Shown piece by piece: positions 1 through 11,277 of a stretch of DNA of 64,000 nt. Both the position numbers and the translations under genes were made by a program. The notes under the pieces are model-generated. The model had not been told where the DNA came from. It made no database searches and worked only from the letters and a program-made list of their open reading frames with translations. Each line of letters begins with the position of its first letter. Position 1 is the first letter of the stretch. Source of the stretch: Chenopodium formosanum (taxonomy: Eukaryota; Streptophyta; Magnoliopsida; Caryophyllales; Amaranthaceae); NCBI GenBank assembly GCA_024500155.1, contig CM044877.1:72372001-72436000 (forward strand), read 5' to 3'.

Positions 1-703
1 TATGTGTCATATTTCTTGCCTTTTCCATCAATGAGCATTCCTTTCCTTTGCAATCGATCATCGAATTCATTTGCAAAATAAAAAAAAAAAAAAATCAATT
101 ACCGAACTAAACCCAAGGTACACCAATGACTTGAGGCACCTTTGCAACCATGTCATTCCCTGTTAACCGTTCAATCACATTCCATTTCTTCATCAACCAT
201 TTTGAGCCTCGTCTAACGTTTGACCTTCATTTCTTCAACCCACCCTGGGATTGGAAGATGTGTAATTGTATAACATTCAAAAAGCAAGTAAAAAAAAAAA
301 AAAAAGAAAGCAGCAAAGCAACAATAAAACAATGTCTAAAGGCAAGTGTTCCAATGTCTTTGATATGAACACGTCTCAAATTGCGTCTCTCATCGAGTGC
401 TCGGTACCGTGCCTGAGAAACATGAATGCTAAGTGAGTGATGGACCGCATGATCTGAGATTGCCTACATTGATTCAAAAGGATGAAAAAAAAGAAAAAAA
501 AAAGTTCAAAGCAAGAAAAAAAAAAATGTATTGAAAATAAACTTGCAAAATTCAAAATTTTCAAATTCACAATTACACATCTTGGGGGCTTCTCTCGGGT
601 CTTGAGCCTTTTACCCCTTTCTTCCTTAAACCATCAACTTAACCACATTACAACCCTTGAAAGACCTCTTTGAGGTGTACATACACTTGTGCAAAGTTCG
701 GTT

Positions 704-763
704 AGAGCTACGTTGGCCTGATTCCTAACGGATACGTAGGCAACCTCACATCGAGGTGCGGCC
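704..763 (+). other. Conserved post-pol motif of the Tat-like elements (copy in C)
   Basis: The string GAGCTACGTT.GGCCTGATTCC, then GGATACGTAGGCAACC, then GGTGCGGCC is found here, at 49311-49373 (directly after the integrase stop of element A) and at 61194-61254 in element B. Conservation across elements that otherwise differ suggests a functional RNA or DNA signal. Its role is unknown to me. Confidence 0.6.
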
Positions 764-1112
764 ACATTCACATTCATATCCACATTCACATTCATATTCA
801 TACATGATCGAGTCAAAGAATATCTAATGCTTATCCCTACCCATTTAGAGCTAGACTTGGGGGCTTGAACCCAAATCACATTAGCTTACCCAGCCTGAAG
901 AGTCATCATCTTTAACTCTTCTCACATCTCTTTCCATCGCTATAACCCTTGCAGCCAGCCTTAGTGTCACATTCACACACTTCACTCACACATCCATATC
1001 CATATCAATTATCCTTCCCTTTAAGAGCCCTTTATCATGAAATCTTGTTTCAACACTGTCCATGTTTCATCATATTTAAAGACAACATTCAGTAGAAGAA
1101 ACATTGTATTCT

Positions 1113-1395
1113 TGCTTAGCTTCCTGACCTGAGCAATGTTCATTGTTTCGCATAATGTGCTAAGAAACATTTATATATCAATGATTTTTAATTATACAAA
1201 GCATATCGTGCTTAGCTCCTTGACCTAAGCAACGTTCGTTATGCAATAATCACTATACGTGCTTAGCTTCCAGACCTAAGTGACGTTCAAAATCGCTTCT
1301 TTACACCATATATGATGCTTAGCTCCATGACTTAAGTTCATTCATCTATCGTGTCACATGATGTAATTGTCCTTAGCCTCCTAGCCTAAGAACAT
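1113..1395 (+). repeat. About five degenerate ~60 bp repeats built on a TGCTTAG..CTAAGCA palindrome
   Basis: Five successive units contain TGCTTAGCT, a short variable centre and GACCTAAGCA or a close variant, followed by a CGTTC-like phrase. Each unit can fold as a short hairpin (GCTTAG pairing with CTAAGC). Element B keeps one similar copy near 63232. The array lies in the non-coding 3' region of element C. Confidence 0.6.
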
Positions 1396-1806
1396 GCATC
1401 ATGCGTACATTATTTTCAGGACAAACAATTCAATCCCTACGAATCATTTCGTCTTGCTCAAGGAGGAAGTTCAAAACTTCTCTCCCTTTTCATTATTTTA
1501 TTTTGGGGAAGTTCAAAAAACTTTTTCCAAGTTTTCATCGAAGGAAGTTCGAAAATAAAAGTTCAGTTTTCACATCTTTCTTTTTCGGGAGAAAGTCGGT
1601 ACCCTCCACTCATGACAAAAATTGACGGAAAATTTTTGCTTTTGCATCTTCGTTTGCTTGTGTCTGCACACACACATATACACACACAGACACACTCACA
1701 AGTCATACACATGTCATGTCACATCAAGTCAAACTTGGTCAAGTTAGTGGTCAAGTCAATCACAGTATATACGAGTCCATTAGCAAATTTATTTTTGCAG
1801 GTCTTA

Positions 1807-1902
1807 TCTACAGCCCACGTCCGGAGACAAGCGGACCATCTACAGCCCACGTCCGGGGACAAGCGGACCATCTACAGCCCACGTCCGGGGACAAGCGGAC
1901 CA
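1807..1902 (+). repeat. Three direct 32 bp repeats
   Basis: Units start at 1807, 1839 and 1871, each beginning TCTACAGCCCACGTCCGG and ending CAAGCGGACCA. Only one base differs between the first unit and the others. CCACGTCCG and GCGGAC give each unit a GC-rich core, unlike the surrounding AT-rich DNA. Confidence 0.85.
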
Positions 1903-1962
1903 CCATCATTTCATGACGCAAGGTTCTCGATACACAGAGACTTGCAATCTCATCATCTTTCG

Positions 1963-2600
1963 ACTTTCCTCAAACATGGAAAGTATTATCCGGTGGATTT
2001 TTCTTCAAGTATAGAAAACCGCCAAATCGGCTTTCCTCAAGCATGGAAGGCATTATCGGTGGAATTCTTCAAGCATAGAATGACACCATATTCATCAGTC
2101 GGCTTTCCTCAGGCTTGGAAAGCATTATCGGTGGATTTTTCTTCAAGTATAGAAAAGCGCGAAGTCGGCTTTCCTCAGGCTTGGAAAGCGTTATCGGTGG
2201 ATTTTTCTTCAAGTATGGAAAACCGCCAAGTCGGCTTTCCTCAGGCTTGGAAAGCGTTATCGGTGGATTTTTCTTCAAGTATAGAAAACCGCCAAGTCGT
2301 CTTTCCTCAAGCTTGGAAAGCGTTATCGGTGGATTTTTCTTCAAGCATAGAAAACCGCCAAATTCCTTTGTCGGCTTTCCTCAAGCATGGAAGACATTAT
2401 CGGTGGATTTCTTCAAGCATAGAATAACACCAAATTCGTTCGTCGACTTTCCTCAGGCATGGAAAGTATTATCCGATAGCTTTCTTCAGGCTTAGAAAGG
2501 TACCAAACTCTTCAGTCGGCTTTCCTCAAGCATGAAAAGCGTTTCAACAAATGTCACTCGGTGGATTCCTTCAAGCTTAGGAAGTTGCCAAATTCGTTCG
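1963..2600 (+). repeat. About nine tandem ~66 bp repeats in the 3' region of element C
   Basis: Units begin with (G)GCTTTCCTCAAGC(A/T)TGGAA, continue with TTATCGGTGGATTT and end with TTCAAG.ATAGAAAACCGCCAA. Exact 66 bp spacing is seen for units starting at 2101, 2167, 2233 and 2299, with more diverged units on both sides (2029 upstream, 2371, 2444 and 2518 downstream). The array is open in several frames only because the period is divisible by three. It resembles the variable tandem repeats found near the 3' end of Tat/Ogre elements, and element A has an unrelated array at the same place (55440-55690). Confidence 0.85.
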
Positions 2601-2783
2601 TCACCAATACACTGGTGCCAGATACGTATTCTATCCCTTTACTCTTTTATCTGTGGAATTAACATTTTTCTGCAGGTATCGGCGTATACAGAGTGATTTA
2701 GGATCGCAGAACGTCTTAAATCATTCTCCGTCCCTATCGGATACTTTGACTATCGTTTTCAAAACTGACGTTTCTACAAACTC

Positions 2784-2801
2784 AGTCAAAGTGGGGGTTT
2801 C
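2784..2801 (+). promoter_or_regulatory. Polypurine tract of element C
   Basis: AGTCAAAGTGGGGGTTTC lies directly before the TG of the 3' LTR. The same tract (GGGGGATTC variant) precedes the 3' LTR of element A at 55981-55998. It is the expected plus-strand primer for reverse transcription. Confidence 0.8.
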
Positions 2802-4482
2802 TGTAGACACCTAAAAATGTCTCCCCAAAACCAAACCCGATGATGAACAACCTTTCACCGCCACTATTGGTCGGGTTTAGTATTTAATCCCGAGAGTGCT
2901 TAAAAAATCGTATTTTATTAAATTCATATTTTTGAACAGTCCATGGATTAGTCTTGATGTTTGGTAAAAGCATAGTTTTAATTTCAGCACAAACTTATTA
3001 ATTAATTCTAGCCCAAACCTTTTTTATTTTATTGTTTTATTATTTATTTTTGGCCCAAACCCTTTATTTATTTTTATTTAATTATTTTCTTATTTTAGCC
3101 CGAATAATAAAAAGTCAGAAAAGGCCCGAAATTGTCAATCGACACTTAAAATGCCGAAGGAAATTAGGGTTAAAAATGTATTTAGACAGAAAAACAGGCA
3201 GAAATTTCCCGCGCCACAGCAGGTACCTACCGTGTCACGGGAATCCTTCCCGTCTGACGGTGGGATTTCCCGTGACACGGGACATTCCGTGTCTTTTCCG
3301 CGTAAACCCTTGACGCGTTTTCTATCCCGTTTTCTGAAAATTTCCCGCGTCACGCCAAAAGTGTACCGTGTCACGGGAAAGTGTACCGTCTGACGGTGGG
3401 GCTTCCCGTGTCACAGTAGAGTTTGACCGTGTCACGGGATACTTTTTTAGGGTTTTTATCATTTTAGGGTTCCGTGTGCTCCCTCAGCCCATTTTCCCTA
3501 TAAATACCCCCTCATTTCTGATGAACGGGGCATCGAGTAATTCTCTGATTTAATTTTCTTTCTTCTATGCTTTAGCCTAAACACTAGCCTACCCTTTTCA
3601 CTTCAAAATTCCTTCTTCAAGTACTCAAAGGAGTCCATACTTTACTCGTGGTTCTATCCTTAAGCCAAGGCGTGAAAGGTAGAATTGTTTGAGGGTTTGG
3701 CCCCAAAATCAACTTTACTTTATTTAATTTAATTTAATCGTCGTTTTATTATTTCCTTGAAGTTACTATCTCGTTTATTATTTTGTAGTTGCAAACAAAC
3801 AGAATCAAAGTAAGAGTCATGCTCCTTTTATTTTTATTATTTTTCTAACGATTTTATGTTGTTGGAATTATGATTAAATTGGTTTTAATATTAATGTTAT
3901 TCTATTATTGATCACCATATTGCATGTTTAAAGGGAATATGTAATTGAAAATCACGCCTAATAAGATAATTTGGACAACCGGTTTAGGATCCTTTTAATC
4001 TTATTATTAACTGAAGTGATCACCAATATTTTAGAATTATGTGTGCATTAATATTAAACCAATTTAGTTAAATAATAGTTTGGAGCGAATTGAATTATTG
4101 TTTGTATGCCTTTGAGATCACAGGAATGTTTTTCACTATAAGAATCGAGTAGAGGCCAATACGGGCGAATGTGACTCCATGACTCACTTCGTACCATCAT
4201 CCTCGATCCTCCTTTCGTGGTTCCGAACCATATGGAGTTAGTAATCTTATGGATTATGAATGGGGTATAACCTTCACGGGTCAATCGTTGTTACCTATCG
4301 TTGTCCCTTATCGTGGTTGCCTTTTTATGATCTGTGAACGGTTTACAAGTTCCTTAAAAACTTGTTGGCGGCTCCCTACTTTATTTGTCCCTAATTGTAT
4401 TATGTCAATTCCCATTTCCTATGAGTGCCAAGCATATTCACCACATGCTTTTAACGTAGGCGCACTTCGAGCGACGCCTACA
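2802..4482 (+). repeat. 3' LTR of element C (TG..CA, about 1.68 kb)
   Basis: The LTR starts TGTAGACACC after the polypurine tract and ends ..CGACGCCTACA before unrelated AT-rich DNA. A copy of its first 430 bp in the same orientation is at 32515-32945, and a reverse-oriented end of a related LTR is at 31628. A TATA box is at 3499-3506 and a GC-rich palindrome cluster lies just upstream. The matching target duplication cannot be checked because the 5' LTR is outside the window. Confidence 0.8.
3212..3445 (+). promoter_or_regulatory. CCGTGTCACGG palindrome cluster and downstream TATA box in LTR of C
   Basis: The cluster holds repeated CCGTGTCACGGG, CCGTCTGACGG and CCCGTGACACGG words, which are near-palindromes. 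TATAAATA follows at 3499-3506. Element A has a cluster of different palindromes (GGCGCC) at the same place relative to its TATA box. A promoter role is inferred from this position. Confidence 0.6.
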
Positions 4483-5179
4483 CTAACCTTTTTTAAAAAT
4501 TTAATATTATTGTGCTTGCCAAGATTTATCATGTTTCTAATAATTTCATGCTTCATTAACCAACACATATTTACAGCAACCTTAAAAATGAACTTCAACA
4601 AATCCTTGTTAGAAAGACTTCAAGTCTATTCTCGAATTGCCACTTTAAGCTTCATATTATATGAATACTTGGGCTCTACACAGTCCAGAACCAAGATCCT
4701 GCTGTCTTCAACTCTTCAGCTCCTTGCTAGGACTCGCAATTCAAACTCTTGTGGAACTTGTTGCTGTTTTCAACGCAGTTCAAGCTAGTCTTCTCAGCTT
4801 GTTGTCCGGCTTCCGTTAGGGAACTTCTTTTCTTGTGTCCTACTAGGGATCACATCTAGTTCCAATGAGGAATGCTTCTTTTATTCTCTTTATCTTTCCT
4901 TTTTTTCTCCTTGGATCTTCATATATAGGTTACACTTTCACATCCAAAGTCAACTTCACCTGTTCTAATTCAATGCTTAGAGAAATTTCATTAGTTGAAG
5001 TTTGCCTATACTTATCATCATCAAAGCCTCTTAAGCTTCAACACATGTGTAAGGATTTTTTTGCAAAATGTAGTTGTAGAGATAATTGGTATCGCATGTT
5101 GTGGTAATAGTTGTTATTAGACGTGTGAGTAATTATTACTCCGTACCTGTCAACAAGCTATTACTTGTGAAAATAAATA
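4483..5179. other. No recognisable gene
   Basis: AT-rich DNA flanking element C. Reading frames here are short and I recognise no domain. The stretch 4680-4870 is less AT-rich and could be a decayed exon, but I cannot assign it. Confidence 0.5.
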
Positions 5180-5268
5180 CTACCTCCGTTAATTATTATG
5201 TGCAAACATTGGAATATTTTATATTTCAGAAATACCCCAAAGTTACACATAATAATTAACGAAGGTAG
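5180..5268. mobile_element. Short Stowaway-like MITE (89 bp)
   Basis: Terminal inverted repeats of about 23 bp: CTACCTCCGTTAATTATTATG at the left, and the reverse complement with one mismatch at the right (ending GAAGGTAG). The CTACCTCCGT start is typical of plant Tc1/mariner Stowaway MITEs. TA precedes the left end. The right TA is not intact. Confidence 0.65.
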
Positions 5269-6240
5269 AAATTAAGTTTAAGTGTTTGATGAAATAGTAA
5301 TTGAGTTAATGTTACCTTAAAAAATATAGAAATAAATCAATAGCTATTTCTAATGACAAAAGCCACTTCCACCGCTAAACACTATCTCACCTACTACATT
5401 GCCAAATACTTATTTTTTTTAATTAAATAATGGTTTGACTTAATCGATCAACCACCTAAATGCTATTGTCAAACATGCCCTAAATGTAGAATATTGTATA
5501 GGAATACAATTTTTAACTCTCCATTGTTTGGGAAATATTGATTCAATTCCTCTTTCTTTTTTTTTCTTTTTTTTTTTTCAAGTTGCATATATCTATTTTT
5601 CCTTTTTATTTTGTGCATGTTTTTTTTGTATTTTTTTTTTTTTTGATGCAAGCATGTCTTTTGTAGTTGTATTTAAGAAGTTTGATCTTTTTTCCCTAGA
5701 TTTAGTGTTCGAAAACCATGACAAGCTTTTTTAAAATTAATTAATAATAGTGTTGTTAAGTTATAATGTGGCACAATTCTTTTTTAGATAGATGACATGA
5801 TACAACGCTATTGTAAGAAAGGATGGAATGACGTAACACATAATAAACATTTTTAGGAACACTTTGTAATATATAAATATAGATTAAAGTTCCTAGCTGC
5901 TAGTATTAACTTGGCCACACAAATCATTAACGTGGGCAAACTAATTGGCTTGACAAAGGAATGGAGAAAGCTAGCCATTTTTTTTATTTAATTTTTTTTT
6001 TTTGAAAGAAAGCTAGCCATTTAGTTGTTGACATGTTAACAATATCAAATAGTAAGCTAAATATAGCTTACCATTATGGCATAATTTGAATACTCATAGT
6101 AGCTTGCCATTGAAGATGTTCAATAATTTCACTTTTAATTTTCTGATTTCCCACATGACCCAACAAGTTTATTAGCCCCCTATATTTCCAAATACATATG
6201 TTTTTTTTTGAGCAAAAATACATATGTTAATATGTACTCA
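5269..6240. other. No recognisable gene; AT-rich with poly-T tracts
   Basis: Long T runs at 5555-5645 and 5990-6000. Frames in this stretch are homopolymer translations. I see no other structure. Confidence 0.5.
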
Positions 6241-6248
6241 TTTACTTG

Positions 6249-8051
6249 CAGTGACGGATCTGTGTTGGTGCACACTCACCAAAAAAAAAATTTATTTTTG
6301 TAAAAATAAAAATATCAAAGAGACCGCTTATTGTAGAGAGGCGGTCTCTTTGATGCTGCTAACAGAGATGCCACAGGTTTCCTTTTATAAAAATATCAAA
6401 GAGACCAACTATTAAGGTAAGTGGTCTCTTTGATGGATGCAATTTTCTTTCTTCATTAAAGAGACCGGTTATACTTAATAACAGGTCTTTTTAGTTATCT
6501 CATTTTTTTACTCAATAATTATTAATAATTTTTGCTTCTATTTATAATTTATATCTTATATTTGTGCAACCAATTTTAATATTTTCCCACAAATCTAAGT
6601 AAGAGTGCTTTCCTTCAATAATGTGCTCCAATTACTTCCAATTCCCTAAATACAGCTTAACTTTTACAATTTCCCAATCTACTGTTCACATCATCATTTA
6701 ACAAATTAATTTTTTTTTAAAAATACATACCACAAAACTGTCACTTGAGTTAACGGTTTACAAATGGGGAAAACCGCCCATTCAAGTGGCGGTTTCCATT
6801 TTATGTAAAAAATAAAAAAAATTCTCTGTAAACATTTTACAATAATCCAGGCAAGTATTCATCATAAAATTAATTATACACCTTCCGTTCAAAAAAAAAA
6901 ATCAAATCTTAATTTGTTAGTGGAAAAAATCAGAGTAATCTGAATTTAGAGAGAGAGGGGAAGAATAAGAGAGAGAAATTGTCATATGTTTCATTAATAT
7001 AGAAAATATTACAATGAAGAATATATATATATATAATATAGATAATCATAATTGAAAGAAGAAAAATAATTCAATCTCATGGTTAGATCTAAACTACATA
7101 ATTATTAAAATGACAAGTTTCATGAACCTTGCTGGCTGCTGCACCTATATGTGATGATGAAGGCAGTGATTCCGGTGGTGAAGTTGGCAAAGGTAGCGGC
7201 GCAAACTCCACAATATACTTCGTATAGATCGTATATAATGATGAAAAAAGATTAGGATTAAGAGAATTGTAAGATAATTCCATGAAACTACCCAGAACCA
7301 ATTGAATTAAATAAATATCAAATTCCCAAACTTAATCGAGATATCCCTTGACCAATTTAATTTGAGAATGAAAATTTTGAAAAATTAATGAGAGAAATAG
7401 AGAGATGAGATCTGGAATTTGACTGAGGTAGAATGGATGATGGGCAATGGAGAATTTGGGACTTTGTTTCTATCGAAAAAAAAGTGATTAGTTTGATAAT
7501 GAGAGAGCAGAGGAGATATGGATGGAATTTTGAATTTTTGATAGTGACTAATGAGTAGAACCGCTAATTGATGTAGCGGTGTTCATCCTTAAACCGCCAT
7601 CTTAGATAGCGATTTTGCTATAAAATAGAAAAAAAAAATTAAATTTATTAAATTGCTGACATGGGCAGTAATTTGGGAATATTAAAAAGTAGCAGTATAT
7701 ATGGAATTGTCTTTCTTCCCAACAATATTAAGGGAAAGCACTCTCTAACTAAAAAATCATAAAGTTAATGTAATAGTTTTATATTACTATTTGTTTGTAA
7801 CATGTTATTTTTAATATTTTCAACTTGTAAGATTGAATTTTTAAGTAGTACGGAGTATTTGGTTGTATTATGGATTTATGTGTCCTATTTTAAATTGAAA
7901 TCGATTTGGTGAAATATACTTTTTTTTATATATATATAATTTTTGGATTGAAATTAATTATGAACAAGATTTGGAAAAATTATTTGTACTTTCACAAGTA
8001 ATCAATAATTGATAGTGACTCACCAAGTCGGAAATCCTGGATCCGTCACTA
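6249..8051. mobile_element. Non-autonomous hAT-type element with 8 bp target duplication
   Basis: The ends are CAGTGACGGATC at the left and GATCCGTCACTA at the right, giving terminal inverted repeats that match at 11 of 12 positions. They are flanked by the direct 8 bp repeat TTTACTTG (6241-6248 and 8052-8059). An 8 bp duplication and a C/TAGTG terminus are hAT features. The interior has no transposase. It holds at least four short hairpins (see separate entry) and a minus-strand open stretch at 7089-7301 of 70 codons that I do not recognise. Confidence 0.75.
6314..6493. repeat. Three consecutive hairpins with AAAGAGACC / GGTCTCTTT arms
   Basis: Arms ATCAAAGAGACCGC and GCGGTCTCTTTGAT are perfect over 14 bp (6314-6354). 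ATCAAAGAGACCA and its complement are perfect over 13 bp (6395-6434). A weaker third copy spans 6457-6493. A related hairpin with GGAAAACCGCC / GGCGGTTTCC arms is at 6764-6800. Loops differ in sequence. These may be subterminal transposase-binding or folding elements. Confidence 0.75.
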
Positions 8052-8059
8052 TTTACTTG

Positions 8060-8897
8060 TAGTCTTAGTTAAAGGGGATCCAATTTGACCAGTTTTTCAC
8101 CAATATGTAAGAAAAAAATAGTCATATGAGGCCAATTCTTATTGAAATCGTTCAACATGTAGTTTTCAAAAATTAGCATTCAATGATTTTTGATAATATG
8201 AAACTCAAAATACTGATGATAAAAAAAGCCATAAAAAATGTGAAATAGCAAATGGCTATATTAAAAGAAATAAATAAAAATATTAGTTTCTTTTTTTTTT
8301 TTTTTTTTTTTTTTTTGGGTGAACAAAATCTAATTGAGTTAAGGGTTTAGTGGAGTAAGACTGCAGCCTAAAGTAAATAAAATAAAATATAATAAAAATT
8401 TGCAAATCCAGCATTTAATTTCCTTTGGACAAGGGCAAAGTTGCAATTCCTTCGACATAAGGTCTTCTAGTATTTCTTCTTTTTTTTTTTAATGGAAAAA
8501 ATATATATAAAAAAATAATCTAACCGTTTTACCGACTAAATTTTTGGAGTTTGGAAGATGATACAATCATGCAAACATTTTTAAATTACTTCGTATATTA
8601 TTTATTTATATATAATTATTATTGTATAAGATAAACTTTGAATCCTTAACTTGCTTCAATAATACAGCAGTAATCCAAAGACATTTAATTAGTTAACCTG
8701 CATACTCAAATAATCATTAAATATCAACATTTAACTTTACATTTGCATGTTCTAAGATAAGGAAGCATGTAGCTCCTTCCAAAAAAAAAATTAATATGTA
8801 GAGGGATAGAAAAAAATGACCTAACGCAAAGTTAGTTAAAGACTTGAGATTGAATTTCACCAGTGTATAAAAAAAAAAAAAAAAACGATTTTCCTCA
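8060..8897. other. No recognisable gene; AT-rich with poly-T/poly-A tracts
   Basis: A 27-base T run near 8290 and A-rich tracts near 8870. Nothing coding is visible. Confidence 0.5.
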
Positions 8898-9107
8898 TTA
8901 CTTCTCCGTTACAATATAATTGTCCTCCTTTGATCCACCAACAACCTTCTCTTTTGCTTCTTCTATAAGAGAAATTGTACCTTGGTAATTAGGGATACGA
9001 AGACAATGATCACCACCAACGAGACTAAACACAATGACATTCTTATTGTCATTGAGCTCATCAAGCTGCTCAATGCTCGTAGTTGATGGAAACCCCGTAA
9101 TTAACAT
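8898..9107 (-). pseudogene. Possible gene fragment, unrecognised (69 codons)
   Basis: The open frame is less AT-rich than its flanks and reads as ordinary mixed-composition protein, with a VFSLVGGDHCLRIP segment and a charged end (LIEEAKEKVVGG). I do not recognise a family. There is no clear upstream exon: the frame is preceded by a TGA within about 10 bp of its ATG. It may be the last exon or a remnant of a host gene. Confidence that it is coding is low. Confidence 0.2.
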
Positions 9108-10053
9108 AGGTCACGTTACACAAGCTAAGGATCCTATTGTGTAAGACAAAGGAAAAGTGGTTGATGATGAGCTTATAAACATTTTGTAAGCTTTCGAGTA
9201 GTTAAATTAACGAACTCTAGACCATACTACGTTATTAATTGATGCATTAATCACATATTATACGCTAAAACTACATGAATTGACGGAAAATAGACCTTTT
9301 TTTTTTTTTTTTTTTTTTTGAATGGAACAATAGACCATACTTTAGAATTTTGGGTATAGTATATGATATGATGTTTGTGTTTTTGTTTTTGTTTGATGAA
9401 AGGAAATGAGTATCTAGTGTATACATATATAATAATACTTAGCTTTGTGAATTTGAGACATGAAAGAGAACAAATACAAAGCGGTTAAACTAAAGGAGAT
9501 TGCATGACATACGTACTATAATTACGTACATTTTTTAATACTTGTATATGAAAATAAACAATATGGTAAAGCAATTTTTTGTATGGAAGATAGGCGTTAT
9601 GTATCTGTTCAAAAGTGAACATATACATAGATGAACAGATACAGATATATGATTAGTCAGCATTCAGGTAAAATAAAAAATTTGTATTAAGTGGAAGCGC
9701 TTATCTATGTAGGAATAATTCTCATCAATCATCACTTCCAATCATAATACTACGTACATACTTTGTATAATACTAATTCTTTGATTTAAATGTTAAAAAA
9801 CTTTTCAAAATAAATTTAGATAATACTTGAAATTAATAATTGTTTTAAGTGTAAAGGATTGCTTAAGTGATTAGAGTTTCTTTCAATATCAGGAGATATT
9901 GAGATTGATGTTCATCACCCGCGACCCGCCTTCTTAAAATTTGAAAAGGTAGTTAGATTGGTTAGCTTGAAGCATGTAGTTAAAGGGGGTCAGATCATCT
10001 TGCCAAAGATTAGGAGAATATATAATCGATCGAGTGTGGAACAATATACCTAT
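9108..10053. other. No recognisable gene
   Basis: AT-rich DNA with a T run at 9298-9318. The last bases before 10054 (CCTAT) are the presumed target-site copy next to the end of element H. Confidence 0.4.
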
Positions 10054-10854
10054 TGTAGGGAATATTTCAAGCATCCCACACTTGACCCCCACTGTGATCA
10101 TACACTTAAGCATGCTGGCTTCCAAAGGGAAAGAAGCAAGAGTAAAAGAGTCGCCAACAAGTTTTAGGAACTTGTAAACCAGCGTTGCACAACAGCGTTT
10201 GGCGCCACAGCCTAAACCTTTGCGCCATTATTGGAAAACTGACCTGGGACTGCTTTCAGTATTTTTACTCAAAAGGGACAGGGCTAAAGTCGTACTAAGT
10301 CGGTTTGATTAATTTATTAGCCTTTAATTAATCGAGTTAATTAATTAATTAGGCAAAGTCCTTTAGTCATTAATTAGTTTATTTAGGTTTAATCACAAGT
10401 CAAACAAATGGTTAGTGTAAACACACATAGGCTATGCACAAGCAAAGAATGCACAAGTAGTCAAGTAAGCACAATATGATGCAATGAGTTTGCAACCTAA
10501 CCATGGCTCTAGTTCTCTAAAGTTCAAGGATATAGGTTAGTCAAATAGGGTCCATGGTTATGAGTCCGGATGCACCGCGCAGAAGCCTTGCCTTTGGAAG
10601 GGTTGGCGCGTGTGGATGGGACCCCGCAAGTTAAACTCGCTTTCATAGTTTGGTGAATTCAACAATCTCGGATGTACCCTTCGTTGCCAGGAGCGTTCGA
10701 TTGGATAGATGGAGCATGAATTCCCAGAGGGTTATGTCCATATGTAGAACACATATGGGTTTAAGAAAAGACAGAAAAACTCTATCAGGAAGTAGAATCG
10801 AGCCAACAGTGCTAGAACCAGTCAAAACAAGAAGGCAAAGTTCTGGCTTGGTAT

Positions 10855-10970
10855 TGGAAGAACACGGCGCGAGACAACAGAGTCTGTCGCCAGAAAATAG
10901 CTCCGTCGCCAGACGACAAGGTTGTCGCCAGGCGACGAGGCTATTTCTCAGGAGACGAACTCTATTTTCT
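10855..10970 (-). promoter_or_regulatory. GTCGCCAGGCGAC palindrome cluster in leader of H
   Basis: Repeated GTCGCCAGACGAC, GTCGCCAGGCGAC and similar words lie in the leader, at the position where A and B carry GGCGCC clusters (41086-41213, 38596-38715). The core has changed from GGCGCC to GTCGCC/GGCGAC while palindromic form is kept. A few GGCGCC-type words remain at 10197-10233. Confidence 0.55.
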
Positions 10971-11259
10971 CAGCGCTAGTTCCTACATGCCTCAGCAACT
11001 TTCTACGTTCTTAGAATTTTCCAGTTTTCCCAGTATTATTTCGATTCTTGTTGTGAAAGATATTTCTCAAATTTCCTACGTGTAAAAATCCTATGTTTTT
11101 AACTCATTAAAGATGGTCTTTCCAATGAGAACCTTTTTTATGCTTATGTCAATAATTTTAATCAAAATTACGCACATGAAATACTTAGAACTTTTCGAGT
11201 CTTATCCACTCATTCTAAATCAATGCCAAAACAAATTTTAGGAATTAAAATTGAAATCC

Positions 11260-11277
11260 TCCCTAGTGGAGTCGCCA
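11260..11277 (-). promoter_or_regulatory. Primer binding site of H
   Basis: Minus-strand TGGCGACTCCACTAGGG, starting a few bases inside the LTR end. The same site is at 38304 (B), 40796 (A) and, diverged, at 31609-31626 (E). The sequence fits the arginine-tRNA-type PBS described for Tat/Ogre elements. The tRNA identity is from memory of the family and was not computed. Confidence 0.65.

Larger units (their letters stand above)
1..4482 (+). mobile_element. Element C: 3' part of a Tat-like Ty3/gypsy LTR element (5' end outside window)
   Basis: The stretch ends with a polypurine tract followed by a TG..CA LTR (2802-4482), so it is the 3' portion of a plus-strand LTR element that starts before the window. 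Bases 85-763 are clearly related to 60540-61254 of element B (same order of phrases, for example GAGCCTCGTCTAACG and GTGCTCGGTACCGTGC). Bases 2630-2801 resemble the last 150 bp of element A before its polypurine tract. No gag or pol coding sequence is visible here. The reading frames present are translations of tandem repeats. Family membership is inferred from shared end structure, PBS type of relatives and post-pol motif, not from a domain. Confidence 0.75.

Noticed and set aside
1963..2600. Regular repeats that could suggest a CRISPR-like array or a repeat protein (271-codon frame at 1612-2427)
   Set aside because: Units are contiguous 66 bp tandem repeats without unique spacers, and several frames are open only because the period is a multiple of three. 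It lies in the 3' untranslated part of an LTR element.
4249..4788. 179-codon frame crossing the end of the C LTR
   Set aside because: It runs from the LTR into unrelated flanking DNA and has no recognisable domain.
6241..8060. Mutator-like element with a 9 bp duplication (ATTTACTTG)
   Set aside because: A 9 bp reading is possible because an A precedes the 8 bp on both sides. The CAGTG/TAGTG ends and an 8 bp TTTACTTG fit hAT better.
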